A stretch of 15,479 bases of DNA from CAYMEK01 sp964389305 (lineage in GTDB: Bacteria; Spirochaetota; Spirochaetia; SZUA-6; DRHE01), in the NCBI GenBank assembly GCA_964389305.1, contig CAYMEK010000084.1, forward strand, positions 1-15,479, written 5' to 3'. The first letter of the stretch is position 1. Every line of letters begins with the position of its first letter. Below, piece by piece: positions 1-8,052 of this stretch. The notes under the pieces were generated by a model. The model made no database searches. It was given only the letters and a program-made list of their open reading frames with translations, and was not told where the DNA came from. The position numbers were made by a program, and so were the translations under genes.

Positions 1-170
1 CCTGGGCCCTGATCACCTGGTTGGTGTACACCGCCTATCTGCACACCCGCCTGGTCAAGAAGCTGCGCGGCAGGATCTCAGCGATTCTCTCGATCGTTGG
101 CTTTGTCTTCACCATATTCACCTTTTTCGGTGTGAACTACCTTCTAGCGGGGCTGCACAGTTACGCCTGA
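1..170 (+). CDS. ccsA: C-terminal end of a CcsA/ResC-type cytochrome c biogenesis protein (5' partial)
   Basis: The reading frame is open from base 3 to a TGA at 168-170 and gives 55 residues that begin inside the gene. The peptide starts with a hydrophobic helix (WALITWLVYTAYLHTRL), has a short basic loop (KKLRGR), a second hydrophobic helix, and ends with FFGVNYLLAGLHSYA. This ending (GVN-LL-GLHSYA) is characteristic of the CcsA/CcsB/ResC membrane proteins that carry haem to the outside of the membrane for attachment to CXXCH motifs in system II cytochrome c maturation. The two exported c-type cytochromes elsewhere in the window would need such a system. A CcmF/CcmC relative is less likely because of the terminal motif. 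Only the tail is visible, so subtype and start cannot be judged. Confidence 0.8.
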   Translation, partial: WALITWLVYTAYLHTRLVKKLRGRISAILSIVGFVFTIFTFFGVNYLLAGLHSYA

Positions 171-230
171 AGCGAAGGCGCGCTCCAGTTACCCGGACGG
201 CGACACAGGCCGTGGCTGGCCACACCCAGA

Positions 231-271
231 AAAAAGGCCCCTCTGGCGCTCGAGGCACCGAGGGGCTTTTT
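231..271. terminator. Bidirectional intrinsic terminator between convergent genes
   Basis: A 7-bp perfect stem, GCCCCTC (237-243) with GAGGGGC (260-266), encloses a 16-nt loop. It is flanked by AAAAA (231-235) on the left and TTTTT (267-271) on the right, so a U-tract follows the stem in either direction. It lies between the stop of the ccsA-like gene (170) and the stop of the convergent beta-barrel gene (297), where it can end both transcripts. Confidence 0.85.
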
Positions 272-296
272 CGTTCACGTTATCGGTCCAGCGTTC

Positions 297-1049
297 TTAG
301 AACACGCTGTACTTCACCCCGACATTGGCGGTCAGGGCCCAGAAGGTGTCCTTGGAGGGCAGGGGCTGAACATCGTCAATCGAAGTGTCGGTCAATCCCA
401 TGTCGAACTGTAGCCCCGGGGTGAAGCTGAGCTTACCTTTCTTGAAGAGCTCGGCCCCGACGTAGAAGCGCAGGCCCCACATCCACTGCTCCGTATTATC
501 GTCATCCAGGTCGACCTCGCCGTCCGTGTATACATCCACAAGGTAACCTGTAGACGTATTGATCTCTGGATCGTAAGTGAGATCGGACACGCCGCCCAGG
601 AATAAGCCCGCAAAACCACCGGCCCTCACGGTTATAGACAGCATGTCACTCAACTCGAACGTTCCTGCCAGTGTTAACGGAATGTTTAGATAGTTATACC
701 TAGCCTCTGAGGTTCGGTCGGTGGTTGCAGGTGGCCCCAACATTCCGAAAGCGGGATTTGGTACACCCTCTGCATCTGCGTAGTAGTTCAGCATGACATA
801 ATCGAGACCGAAAGAAGGACCTAGACTGAAGTTGCCGAACTTAAAAAGATAAACATCGACAGCCACTCCTCCCCCGAGTGCCCAGCGCAGCTTGCCCGAT
901 TTGGCGTCATCATCCGTGGTGCCCATAGCCATTCCGCCGCCGGCTTGGGCCGATACGTCCAGGCCTTCCAGACCGAAGGCGAATACAACCAGTGGCGTTC
1001 CCATGATGAGAATAACGGCGACGAGCATGGCAATTATCCGTTTGTTCAT
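297..1049 (-). CDS. Outer-membrane beta-barrel protein of unknown function
   Basis: The 250-residue product starts with a clear signal peptide (MNKR followed by a hydrophobic stretch ending near VVFA, residues 1-24). The rest alternates polar and hydrophobic residues, is rich in Gly, Tyr, Asp and Phe, and ends VGVKYSVF with a C-terminal Phe. That is the signature recognised by the BAM outer-membrane assembly machinery. Segments such as LSLTFTPGLQFDMG-like strands near the C-terminus and acidic loops (TTDDDAK; DLDDDNTEQW) fit an eight-to-ten-strand barrel of the OMP_b-brl type. The start is supported by AGGAGG a few bases upstream and by a promoter at 1085-1113. It is a single-gene unit closed by the 231-271 terminator. 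No specific function can be assigned; it could be a small porin or a structural OMP. Confidence 0.75.
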   Translation of the reverse strand: MNKRIIAMLVAVILIMGTPLVVFAFGLEGLDVSAQAGGGMAMGTTDDDAKSGKLRWALGGGVAVDVYLFKFGNFSLGPSFGLDYVMLNYYADAEGVPNPAFGMLGPPATTDRTSEARYNYLNIPLTLAGTFELSDMLSITVRAGGFAGLFLGGVSDLTYDPEINTSTGYLVDVYTDGEVDLDDDNTEQWMWGLRFYVGAELFKKGKLSFTPGLQFDMGLTDTSIDDVQPLPSKDTFWALTANVGVKYSVF

Positions 1050-1084
1050 TGACTTCCTCCTGAACTTGGCTGATATCGCAATAC

Positions 1085-1113
1085 TAATAACACCTATGTA
1101 CCTAGTTTGTCAA
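1085..1113 (-). promoter_or_regulatory. Sigma-70-type promoter for the beta-barrel gene
   Basis: On the minus strand a perfect -35 box TTGACA (1108-1113) is followed after 17 bp by TTATTA (1085-1090), or after 18 bp by TATTAG. This would start transcription around 1078, about 30 nt upstream of the ATG at 1049, with AGGAGG in between. The surrounding 70 bp are much more AT-rich than the neighbouring genes. Confidence 0.65.
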
Positions 1114-1258
1114 GGTATTATTATTACAAAATCTCCAGGATCGCCCGGTCAGCCAAACCGGCCTGTAGGGGGATTCCCTCTGCGCCCCGCCGGAGTGTGA
1201 ATGGACCGGGGCGGTGGCAATGCCTGCCGAATTACCACAGACCGCCGCAGGTCAACCT

Positions 1259-2869
1259 TCAGGTTTCGAAGGCCGTAGCCAGCAGCTCTTTGGTATACGG
1301 ATGTCGCGGGTTCCGGAAGATCTCACGAGCCCTGCCCTCCTCCACGATCTTGCCGTCCTTCATGATCACGAGGTCGTGGCAGAGGCTTTTCACCACCTTC
1401 AGGTCGTGGCTGATGAAGATGTAGCTCAAGGAGTGCTTGGCCTGAAGGCGTTTCAGCAACTCGATCACCTGGAATTGGATCGTCCGGTCCAGCGAAGAAG
1501 TCGGTTCATCCAGGATAAGCAGGTCCGGCTGGAGTACTAGGGCCCTGGCCAGGGCGATACGCTGCCGCTGCCCGCCCGAGAATTCATGGGGATAGCGGTG
1601 GCGGTGCTCCGGATCGAGGCCTACCTCCTCCATTACCCCGATGATCCGCTCGCTCCGGCTGTCTGGAGTGCCGATTTTATTGATCACCAATCCTTCACCG
1701 ATAATCTGCTCCACCGACATGCGCGGGCTCAGGGAGCCGAAGGGATCCTGGAAGATAACCTGCATCCGCCGGCGAAGCGGACGCAACGTCTTGGAGTCGA
1801 TTGCATGGACGGCCTTATGTTCGAACCAGATCTCTCCGTCGCTTTTTTCCAGGCGAAGCAAAGCCTTTCCCAGGGTTGTCTTTCCGGAACCACTCTCCCC
1901 GACCACGCCGAGAGTCTGACCTTTACGCACCTTCAAGGTTACCCCGTCCACCGCTTTCACATGACCTTTGGTCAGGCGCAGCATTCCTCGCTGGATCGGG
2001 AACCATACCCTGAGGTCCCGCGTGGTGACCACCACTTCCCGCTCTGGATCCGAAGGCGGAGGTTCCCCTTTTGGTTCCGCAGCCAGGAGCTTCCTGGTGT
2101 AGGGATGCTGCGGCGCTGAGAAGATCCTCGCGGTGCCGTCTGTTTCCACGATCAGCCCGTCATGCATCACCGCCACCCGGTCGGCGATCCGGCGCACGAT
2201 ACCGAGATCGTGGGTGATAAAGAGCACCGACATTTTCAGCTCCCGCTGCAGTTCCTTCATCAATTCGAGTATTTGTGCCTGTATGGTTACATCCAGAGCG
2301 GTGGTCGGCTCATCGGCGATCAGTAGCTTCGGTTTGTTCACCAGGGCCATGGCAATCATCACCCGCTGGCGTTCACCTCCGGAAAGCTGGTGGGGATAGG
2401 AGAGCATTTTCTTCTCCGGATCGCTCAACCCCACCCGCCTCAGCCAATCTAGAACAATCGGGCCGGCCTTGGAAGGGGTCAGCCCTTTATGCAGGTTCAG
2501 TGTTTCGTTGATCTGCTTCTCGACCGTATGCAGAGGATTGAGAGAGGTCATCGGTTCCTGGAAGATCATACCGATCCTGCTGCCGCGAATGGCCAGCAGC
2601 TCCGAGTTGTTCATGGCCAGGATGTCTCTGCCGTCGAACAGTATCCGGCCGCGGGGATAGGCGATAACACTCTCTGGAAACAGCCTTAAAATAGCCTGGG
2701 CGGTCACCGTTTTCCCGGAGCCGCTTTCTCCGACCAGCGCGAGGGTCTCATTCGCCTGGATGTCCAGGTCGACGCCGTACACAACCTCGTCGATACGCTC
2801 GCCTTTGCGAAAGCCGATGTGAATATTTCGAATGGAAATCAGCGGCTTTGCCGCACTGTCCGCTTCCAT
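1259..2869 (-). CDS. yejF: Peptide ABC transporter, fused double ATP-binding protein YejF
   Basis: This 536-residue cytoplasmic ATPase energises the YejBE permease. It holds two complete ABC domains in one chain. Domain 1 has Walker A GESGSGKT (47-54), signature LSGGERQR (162-169), Walker B KLLIADEP (181-188) and switch His in ITHD (near 220). Domain 2 has Walker A GESGSGKT (324-331), signature FSGGQRQR (430-437), Walker B DLLILDEP (449-456) and ISHD (near 488). The linker after domain 1 carries the HPYTR oligopeptide-transporter motif, and a second HPYTKELL lies at the C-terminus. The frame stays open upstream to 2980, but that extension overlaps yejE and is low-quality sequence. The ATG at 2869 lies 5 bp after the yejE stop and gives a length close to E. 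coli YejF (529 aa). No convincing terminator follows the gene. Substrate (peptides) is inferred from the family. Confidence 0.93.
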   Translation of the reverse strand: MEADSAAKPLISIRNIHIGFRKGERIDEVVYGVDLDIQANETLALVGESGSGKTVTAQAILRLFPESVIAYPRGRILFDGRDILAMNNSELLAIRGSRIGMIFQEPMTSLNPLHTVEKQINETLNLHKGLTPSKAGPIVLDWLRRVGLSDPEKKMLSYPHQLSGGERQRVMIAMALVNKPKLLIADEPTTALDVTIQAQILELMKELQRELKMSVLFITHDLGIVRRIADRVAVMHDGLIVETDGTARIFSAPQHPYTRKLLAAEPKGEPPPSDPEREVVVTTRDLRVWFPIQRGMLRLTKGHVKAVDGVTLKVRKGQTLGVVGESGSGKTTLGKALLRLEKSDGEIWFEHKAVHAIDSKTLRPLRRRMQVIFQDPFGSLSPRMSVEQIIGEGLVINKIGTPDSRSERIIGVMEEVGLDPEHRHRYPHEFSGGQRQRIALARALVLQPDLLILDEPTSSLDRTIQFQVIELLKRLQAKHSLSYIFISHDLKVVKSLCHDLVIMKDGKIVEEGRAREIFRNPRHPYTKELLATAFET

Positions 2870-2874
2870 GGCGC

Positions 2875-3900
2875 CTAGTACGACCTCCGCGGATCGAGGG
2901 CATCCCGCACCGCCTCGCCAACAAAGACCAGCAGGGTTAACGTGAGGGCCAGCACCAGGAAGATCGTGATTCCCAGCCACGGCGCCTGCAGATTCGTCTT
3001 GGCCTGGGCCAGCAGCTCTCCCAGAGACGGCGATCCGACCGGCAGCCCGAAACCCAGGAAATCCAGGGAGGTCAACACCAGGATCGAGCCGCTCAAAGTG
3101 AAGGGCAGAAAGGTCAGGGTGGCGATCATGGCATTGGGCAGGATGTGCCGGAACATCACCCGGGCGTTGCTCATTCCCATAGCCTTGGCAGCCAGTACAT
3201 ACTCGAAGTTGCGGCCCCTCAGGAACTCGGCCCGCACCACGCCCACATAACTCATCCAGCTGAACAGCAGTAGAATGCCCAGCAGCAACCAGAAGCTGGT
3301 CTGCATAACGCTGGAAAGGATGATCAAGATGTACAAGGTGGGGATGCCCGACCAGATCTCCATGAAGCGTTGGCCGAATAGATCGACTAACCCTCCGTAA
3401 AAACCCTGGACAGCCCCCGCGGTTACGCCGATCACCGTGGAGAAGAAGGTAAGGGTGAAACCGAACAGCACCGAGACACGGAATCCGTAGATCACCCGGG
3501 CCAGCACATCCCGCCCCCTATCGTCGGTACCCAGCAGGTTTTCCCGGGTCGGGGGTGAAGGGGCCGGGCTGGGCAGATCGTAGTTGATCGTGTCATAGCT
3601 GAAGCGGATCGGGGGCCATAGAATCCAGCCGTCTTTCTGGATCAGATCGATCACGTAAGGATCGCGGTAGTCCGCCGCCGTCTGGAACTCACCTCCGAAC
3701 TGTGTTTCCGGGTATTCCTTGAACAGTGGAAAGTACAGTTTTCCCCGGGAGCGGATCAACAGCGGAGAATCGTTGGCGATCACTTCGGCAAAGAGACTCA
3801 AGACGAAGAAAAAGAGGAATATCCACAGCGAGTAGAATCCCCGTTTGTTGGCCTTGAACCGCTGCCAGCGCTCCCGGTTCAGCCTGCTCAACCGGATCAT
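2875..3900 (-). CDS. yejE: Peptide ABC transporter permease YejE
   Basis: Inner-membrane permease of 341 residues, the same length as E. coli YejE. It has an N-terminal membrane segment (about residues 22-40) typical of the OppC_N region, a long periplasmic stretch, then five hydrophobic segments. The cytoplasmic EAA loop reads AAKAMGMSNARVMFRHILPN, the site that docks with the ATPase. The C-terminus DALDPR is usual for OppC/DppC/YejE. The ATG at 3900 is preferred over one at 3951 because GAGGGG lies 9 nt upstream and because the longer form would start inside a DNA repeat. It is followed almost directly by yejF. The leader to yejB is unusually long (179 bp) and holds repeats. Confidence 0.93.
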   Translation of the reverse strand: MIRLSRLNRERWQRFKANKRGFYSLWIFLFFFVLSLFAEVIANDSPLLIRSRGKLYFPLFKEYPETQFGGEFQTAADYRDPYVIDLIQKDGWILWPPIRFSYDTINYDLPSPAPSPPTRENLLGTDDRGRDVLARVIYGFRVSVLFGFTLTFFSTVIGVTAGAVQGFYGGLVDLFGQRFMEIWSGIPTLYILIILSSVMQTSFWLLLGILLLFSWMSYVGVVRAEFLRGRNFEYVLAAKAMGMSNARVMFRHILPNAMIATLTFLPFTLSGSILVLTSLDFLGFGLPVGSPSLGELLAQAKTNLQAPWLGITIFLVLALTLTLLVFVGEAVRDALDPRRSY

Positions 3901-3924
3901 GCTCGTGGTCCCCTCATTCCCGTT

Positions 3925-3960
3925 TCTCGAAGCCCTTCCAGGGCATCCCATTTATCCAAC
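3925..3960. repeat. 36-bp intergenic repeat, copy 1
   Basis: This copy matches the one at 4009-4044 at 34 of 36 positions, with a start-to-start distance of 84 bp. The core is a small hairpin, GCCCT-TCC-AGGGC. The same start (TCTCGA) also occurs at 3965-3970 followed by a weakly similar stretch, which may be a decayed copy in between. It lies between the yejE start and the yejB stop and encodes nothing recognisable. Confidence 0.75.
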
Positions 3961-4008
3961 TCACTCTCGATGCCTCCAGCGAATCCGTAGCTGCCGCCTA
4001 TTCACGCC

Positions 4009-4044
4009 TCTCGAAGCCCTGCCAGGGCATCCCATCTATCCAAC
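4009..4044. repeat. 36-bp intergenic repeat, copy 2
   Basis: Near-identical partner of 3925-3960. One of the two differences is in the hairpin loop (TCC becomes GCC) and the other lies outside the stem, so the 5-bp stem GCCCT/AGGGC is unchanged. The stem can be extended by two pairs past a T-T mismatch when read on the minus strand. Position and structure resemble REP-like palindromic units, but two copies in one window cannot establish a family. Confidence 0.75.
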
Positions 4045-4079
4045 CGAGGTGTAGCGCCATCACTCAAACCTGTACCTGC

Positions 4080-5180
4080 CTAGGTCTGCCGTTTCTCGAA
4101 GTCGATGCGCGGATCGACCAGGGTATAGGTGATGTCGCTGATAAGCCCCAACAGCAAACCCATGAGGGTGAAAATGTAGAGGGTGGCGAACATCAAGGGG
4201 TAATCCCGCTGGGTGGCGGCCTCGAAGCCGAGCAAACCCAGTCCCTGCAGAGAAAACATCACCTCGATTAGAACGCTGCCTGTAAAAAACATGCTGATGA
4301 AGGCCGCCGGAAATCCGGCGATGATCAGCAGCATCGCATTACGGAAAACATGACCCGAGAGGATCTTTCGCTCGGCCAGACCTTTGGCTCGCGCCGTCAT
4401 GACGTACTGCTTGTTGATCTCGTCCAAAAAGGAGTTCTTCGTGAGCATGGTCAACGTGGCGTAGCCGCCGATCGTCAGGGCGGCAACCGGCAGAGTAATA
4501 TGCCAGAGATAGTCGGCGATCTTTCCGAGCAGGGTCAACTCCTGGAAATTGTCCGAAACCAGACCGCGAAGGGGAAACCATTTCAAATAGGAGCCCCCGG
4601 CGAACAGGACAATAAGCAGGATAGCGAAAAGAAAGGAAGGGATTGCGTAGCCGACGGTCACGATCGTACTCGAGGCCAGGTCGAAACGGCTCCCGTGCCT
4701 CACCGCCTTGGCAATACCCAAAGGGATGGATATCAGATAGATTAACAGCGTGCTCCAGATGCCCAGGGAGATCGAAACCGGCAGGCGGGAAGCGATCAGA
4801 CCGAGCACGGTGCCGCCGCGGAACAGGCTTTCCCCGAAATCGAACACCAGGTAGCGCTTGAGCATATCGAAGTAGCGTACGTGGATCGGCTTGTCAAAAC
4901 CGAAACGGTGTTTGATCTCCTCGATGACCTCCGGGTCCAATCCGCGGGCGCCCTTGTACACGGAGGAACCGTTCTCCTTCTTTTCAGCGGGCGTGACCTC
5001 ACTACCCGTAATGCCGGACACCCTCTCCAGACGGGTGTTTACAGTGATTCCGCGCATCTTGGCCACCATCTGCTCCACCGGCCCCCCGGGAGCAATCTGC
5101 ACCACGAAGAAGTTGATCGTGATGATCGCCCAAAGAGTCGGGATGATCAGCAGCACTCGCCGGATGATGTAGGAGAGCAT
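4080..5180 (-). CDS. yejB: Peptide ABC transporter permease YejB
   Basis: Inner-membrane permease of 366 residues (E. coli YejB is 364). It begins with the usual DppB/OppB start, MLSYIIRRVLLIIPTLWAII, a membrane helix followed by the APGGPVEQ periplasmic motif. The periplasmic insert (about residues 40-95) is longer than in DppB, as is typical for YejB. Five further hydrophobic segments follow, and the EAA loop is TARAKGLAERKILSGHVFRN. It ends VDPRIDFEKRQT, a family-typical ending. The start lies 40 bp downstream of the yejA stop; the ribosome-binding site is weak (GAG about 7 nt upstream). It forms a heterodimer with YejE in the Yej complex. Confidence 0.93.
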   Translation of the reverse strand: MLSYIIRRVLLIIPTLWAIITINFFVVQIAPGGPVEQMVAKMRGITVNTRLERVSGITGSEVTPAEKKENGSSVYKGARGLDPEVIEEIKHRFGFDKPIHVRYFDMLKRYLVFDFGESLFRGGTVLGLIASRLPVSISLGIWSTLLIYLISIPLGIAKAVRHGSRFDLASSTIVTVGYAIPSFLFAILLIVLFAGGSYLKWFPLRGLVSDNFQELTLLGKIADYLWHITLPVAALTIGGYATLTMLTKNSFLDEINKQYVMTARAKGLAERKILSGHVFRNAMLLIIAGFPAAFISMFFTGSVLIEVMFSLQGLGLLGFEAATQRDYPLMFATLYIFTLMGLLLGLISDITYTLVDPRIDFEKRQT

Positions 5181-5220
5181 CGGTTCTCAAGCAGCCTGCC
5201 TGCCGGACCGGCCTCGCGGT

Positions 5221-7029
5221 CTAGCGCGCCGGCAGCTTTCGCTCCTTGGCCGGATCCACCCACCAGGTATCCAGGCCCAAAGCGTACTTGGGGCGAACTG
5301 ACGGGCGGCTGAACCTGTTCCAGTAGGCAACCCGGAACTTGCTCAGATACCACTGGGGTATCACGTAGTAATTCCAGGTCAGCACCCGGTCCAGCGCCCT
5401 ACCCCAGTACAGCAGGGCTTGGTCGTCCCCCTGGTGTTCGTCGATGCCGGCAAGCAGGTAATCCACCGCCTCGTCCTGAACCGCCGCCTGGTTGTAGGTG
5501 GAGTCGATGTATTTGCTGCCCCAGGAAATCTTCAGAGAGGTGTCCGGATAGAAATGGGGCAAAAAACCGCTGGAAACCATGTCGAAATCATGATCGTACC
5601 AACGGTTTTGATATTGCGACGGATCGACCTTGCGGATGTCCATCTTGATGCCCACCCGCTCGAGGTTTCTCTGAAACGGGACGGCGATCCGTTCGGTCGT
5701 ATCCGTGTAGATCATCAGCTCGAACTCGAAAGGCTCTCCGGTCTGCCTGTTTACAAGCTGCGTATTCCGCACCTCCCAGCCCGCCTCCCTGAGCAGTCTC
5801 AGCGCCTGCCGTATCTGGTTTCGAATGTTCCCCGAGCCGTCGGTCACCGGCGGATCGTACTCCTCGGTAAAGACCTCGGGAGGGATCTCGTTCCGGATCG
5901 GTTCCAGGATCTTCAGCTCCTCACGGCTCGGAAGCCCGGTGGCGGCGTACTCGGTGTTCTGAAAGTAGCTGCGGGTACGGGTGTACTGGTTGTAGAAGAG
6001 GTTGCGGTTCATCCACTCGAAGTCCATCAGGTAGTTCAAAGCCTTGCGCACCCGCCGGTCCTGAAAAACGGGCCTCTGGGTATTGAAGATGAAAGCCTGC
6101 ATGCCCGGCGGAATCTCGTGGGAAATCTCTTCCTTGATAATGTAGCCGGCTTCGATGGCCGGCCCGGTGTACTGGGTGGCCCACTTCTTGGCCTCGTTCT
6201 CCACCCGTATGTCGTACTCTCCAGCCTTGAAGGCCTCGAAGGCCACCGTCTGGTCCCGGTAGTAGTCGTAGCGAATGGAATCGAAATTGAGTCGTCCCCG
6301 GTTTACCGGCAGGTTCCTGGCCCAGTAGTCTTTGAGCCGCTCGTAGACCGCATACTGCCCCATCTTGTAGTCTCTCACAGTGTAGGCCCCGCTGCCGATC
6401 GGTACCTCCTCCAGTGGTTCGGAAAGATCCCGGGACTGCCAGTAGTGCTTGGGCAGCACGGTCATGGTACCCAGGTTGACAAGGACCTCCTTGTTCGGCT
6501 CCGAGAGGGTAAACTTGGCCCGCAGGCGATCCAGAGCCTCTACCTTCTGCACCAGCCTGAAGTAGCTCTTCCATTGGGGAACCCCTTCGTCAACGAACTT
6601 GTTGAAGCTGAATACCACGTCCTCGGCCGTGATCGGCACACCGTCCTGGTGCCTGGCGTTCGGATTGATGTGGAAGATGATCCAACGATAGTCGCTGTCG
6701 TACTCCACCTTATCCGCGATCAACCCGTAGTATACGTCGATCTCGTCGTCGGAGCCCACCATAAGGGAATCGTTGAAAGACTCGCTGGCCACCAAGAAAT
6801 CCCCGCGCTGGGCGTAGCGATTGAAACTGTCGTAGGTGCCCAGCGTATAGTAGGTCACCAGCCCCCCTTTGGGGGCATTGGGGTTTACATAATCGAAATG
6901 CCGGAATCCGACCGGATACTTGGGTTTCCCGCGCACCGCCAGGGCATGAGAGACTACCACGTCGGCGGAAGCCCAGACCGTCATGCCGAGAAGCAGCGCA
7001 GAGAGAGTGTAAAAACGGAGCCTTTTCAT
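5221..7029 (-). CDS. yejA: Periplasmic oligopeptide-binding protein YejA
   Basis: Family 5 extracellular solute-binding protein of 602 residues (E. coli YejA is 604). It captures peptides in the periplasm for YejBEF. Residues 1-22 form a signal peptide (MKRLRF, hydrophobic core, ending VWASA). Family marks are HALAVRGKPKYPVGFRHFDY with the NPNAPKGG motif at the N-terminus, NPNARHQDGVPITAEDVVFS, the PIGSGAYTV motif and the IPQWYLSKFRVAYWNRFSRP region near the C-terminus. No lipobox Cys is seen, so a soluble periplasmic form is expected. The ATG at 7029 is chosen because GGAGGG sits 5 nt upstream and the signal peptide starts there; an upstream ATG at 7053 only adds CDRRRAK. It is the first gene of the operon, behind the promoter at 7104-7132. 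In E. coli the same system also takes up microcin C. Confidence 0.93.
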   Translation of the reverse strand: MKRLRFYTLSALLLGMTVWASADVVVSHALAVRGKPKYPVGFRHFDYVNPNAPKGGLVTYYTLGTYDSFNRYAQRGDFLVASESFNDSLMVGSDDEIDVYYGLIADKVEYDSDYRWIIFHINPNARHQDGVPITAEDVVFSFNKFVDEGVPQWKSYFRLVQKVEALDRLRAKFTLSEPNKEVLVNLGTMTVLPKHYWQSRDLSEPLEEVPIGSGAYTVRDYKMGQYAVYERLKDYWARNLPVNRGRLNFDSIRYDYYRDQTVAFEAFKAGEYDIRVENEAKKWATQYTGPAIEAGYIIKEEISHEIPPGMQAFIFNTQRPVFQDRRVRKALNYLMDFEWMNRNLFYNQYTRTRSYFQNTEYAATGLPSREELKILEPIRNEIPPEVFTEEYDPPVTDGSGNIRNQIRQALRLLREAGWEVRNTQLVNRQTGEPFEFELMIYTDTTERIAVPFQRNLERVGIKMDIRKVDPSQYQNRWYDHDFDMVSSGFLPHFYPDTSLKISWGSKYIDSTYNQAAVQDEAVDYLLAGIDEHQGDDQALLYWGRALDRVLTWNYYVIPQWYLSKFRVAYWNRFSRPSVRPKYALGLDTWWVDPAKERKLPAR

Positions 7030-7103
7030 TTTAGCCCTCCGACGATCGCACAATTACTTACGGTCATATTTTTCCATTGTCATATAGTGAGCTAATATAC
7101 ATA

Positions 7104-7132
7104 AAAATAGAAATAAAGCCTTTCCCGGTCAA
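7104..7132 (-). promoter_or_regulatory. Sigma-70-type promoter for yejABEF
   Basis: On the minus strand TTGACC (7127-7132, five of six consensus bases) is followed after exactly 17 bp by TATTTT (7104-7109, four of six). Transcription would start near 7097 and leave a leader of about 68 nt before yejA. The leader contains two copies of ATATGAC (minus strand) separated by a short A-rich stretch; their meaning is unclear. Confidence 0.6.
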
Positions 7133-7165
7133 CCTTATGTCCACGACGCACCCCGGCCGCTGCAT

Positions 7166-7181
7166 CCGAAGCGGGCTTCGG
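7166..7181. other. Perfect palindrome upstream of the yejA promoter
   Basis: CCGAAG (7166-7171), CGGG, CTTCGG (7176-7181) form a six-bp inverted repeat about 35 bp upstream of the yejA -35 box. No T-tract follows on either strand, so a terminator is unlikely. It could be a regulator site or a small DNA/RNA hairpin at the end of the cytochrome transcript. Confidence 0.35.
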
Positions 7182-7188
7182 TTGCAAC

Positions 7189-7233
7189 AAAAACCCCTCT
7201 GCCGCATATTCAGCCGGCAGCGAAGTATGAGGG
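7189..7233 (-). terminator. Probable terminator of the membrane cytochrome gene
   Basis: Read on the minus strand, CTGCCG (7215-7220) pairs with CGGCAG (7199-7204) across a 10-nt loop. An outer CCCT (7230-7233) can pair with AGGG directly after the inner stem, leaving a 9-nt bulge on one side. A G and TTTTT (7189-7193) follow. It sits about 30 bp after the stop at 7262. The bulge makes it less certain than a simple hairpin. Confidence 0.5.
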
Positions 7234-7261
7234 AGAATGAGCTCTTGCCGCAAGACGGGCG

Positions 7262-7984
7262 CTACGCTTTCCTGATCCAAAGCTCGTAGAGGGACAGCAG
7301 GATCAAGGCAGCGAAGGAGAGGGCCATGATCAGCCCCCCCAGGAACACCAGCGGAGCCAGCGCCCCCGACAGCTTGGCCAGCCACCAGGAGCCAATATCG
7401 ACCGTGATGGCCAGCGAAGAGAAGGTGATCACCACGATCTTTATCCATTCCTTGTAGAGGGTGAAGGAGAAGATGAAAATCAGCACGAACATCACGGCGA
7501 ACGTGCCGAGCACGTGGGTATGGCTTAAGGACACGAGCCTGGAGACCGGTTTACCCGTATCCTGCTGCAGGTACTGGGCCACGTCGTCATAGGTTTCGGT
7601 CACCACACCGGCGACCTGGGCGTCGGCGGAGTGGCAGGTGCTGCAGGATGCGTCGAAAATCTCCTTGATCCGCGGAAAACCGCTCTCCGGCGCTCCGGCG
7701 GCGATCCAGTCCTTGGTGGCCTGGTAACCGGCCTCATCGCTGAAATATCCCCTCATGCTGCCGTCGATGGCTTTCTCCAGAGTGGTCTTTTCCCGTGCTC
7801 CGTAGAAGGTAATGCGGATATCCTGCACGGATATCCCCGGCTGCTCATCCGCCGGCGAGTAGGACAGGTAGATATTGGCGAATCCCAGCAGGTAGCCGAT
7901 CCCGGCAGTTATCAGCAGAATACTGATTCCAATCTTGGAGCTCAACGGAATGTTCTTCAGCCCCGTCGGTTCCTTCCAAAACAT
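7262..7984 (-). CDS. Membrane-anchored monoheme c-type cytochrome, role unknown
   Basis: The 240-residue product has an N-terminal helix (about 17-40) and then an exported domain of about 110 residues with one haem-binding motif, CSTCH (114-118). Three C-terminal hydrophobic segments follow (about 158-176, 181-203, 207-235). The domain before the haem contains ITFYG and GSMRGYF patterns. A pair of histidines in LSHTHVLG (155 and 157) lies at the start of the first C-terminal helix and could bind a metal or b-type haem; this is speculation. GAGGAGG lies just upstream of the ATG and a strong promoter lies at 8094-8122. The gene is transcribed away from the triheme cytochrome and the nqr-like operon. 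I recognise the general architecture but not a named family. Confidence 0.8.
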   Translation of the reverse strand: MFWKEPTGLKNIPLSSKIGISILLITAGIGYLLGFANIYLSYSPADEQPGISVQDIRITFYGAREKTTLEKAIDGSMRGYFSDEAGYQATKDWIAAGAPESGFPRIKEIFDASCSTCHSADAQVAGVVTETYDDVAQYLQQDTGKPVSRLVSLSHTHVLGTFAVMFVLIFIFSFTLYKEWIKIVVITFSSLAITVDIGSWWLAKLSGALAPLVFLGGLIMALSFAALILLSLYELWIRKA

Positions 7985-8052
7985 ATTTTCCTCCTCTTAC
8001 AAATATTAAAATAGCTGTATATAGTAAATCGAGATTAAATTAGCGAAATCAC

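Noticed and set aside
1145..1212. GC-rich inverted repeats downstream of yejF (CCGGT/ACCGG at 1145-1161; GCCCCG/CGGGGC at 1184-1212) as an operon terminator.
   Set aside because: Neither is followed by a T-tract on the minus strand; they may help Rho-dependent or structural ending but cannot be called.
3925..4044. CRISPR array from the 36-bp repeats.
   Set aside because: Only two clear copies, the interval contains a decayed related sequence, and there are no cas genes.
5419..7095. 558-residue open frame on the plus strand opposite yejA.
   Set aside because: Antisense shadow of a well-recognised gene; the translation has no family features and comes from codon bias in GC-rich coding DNA.
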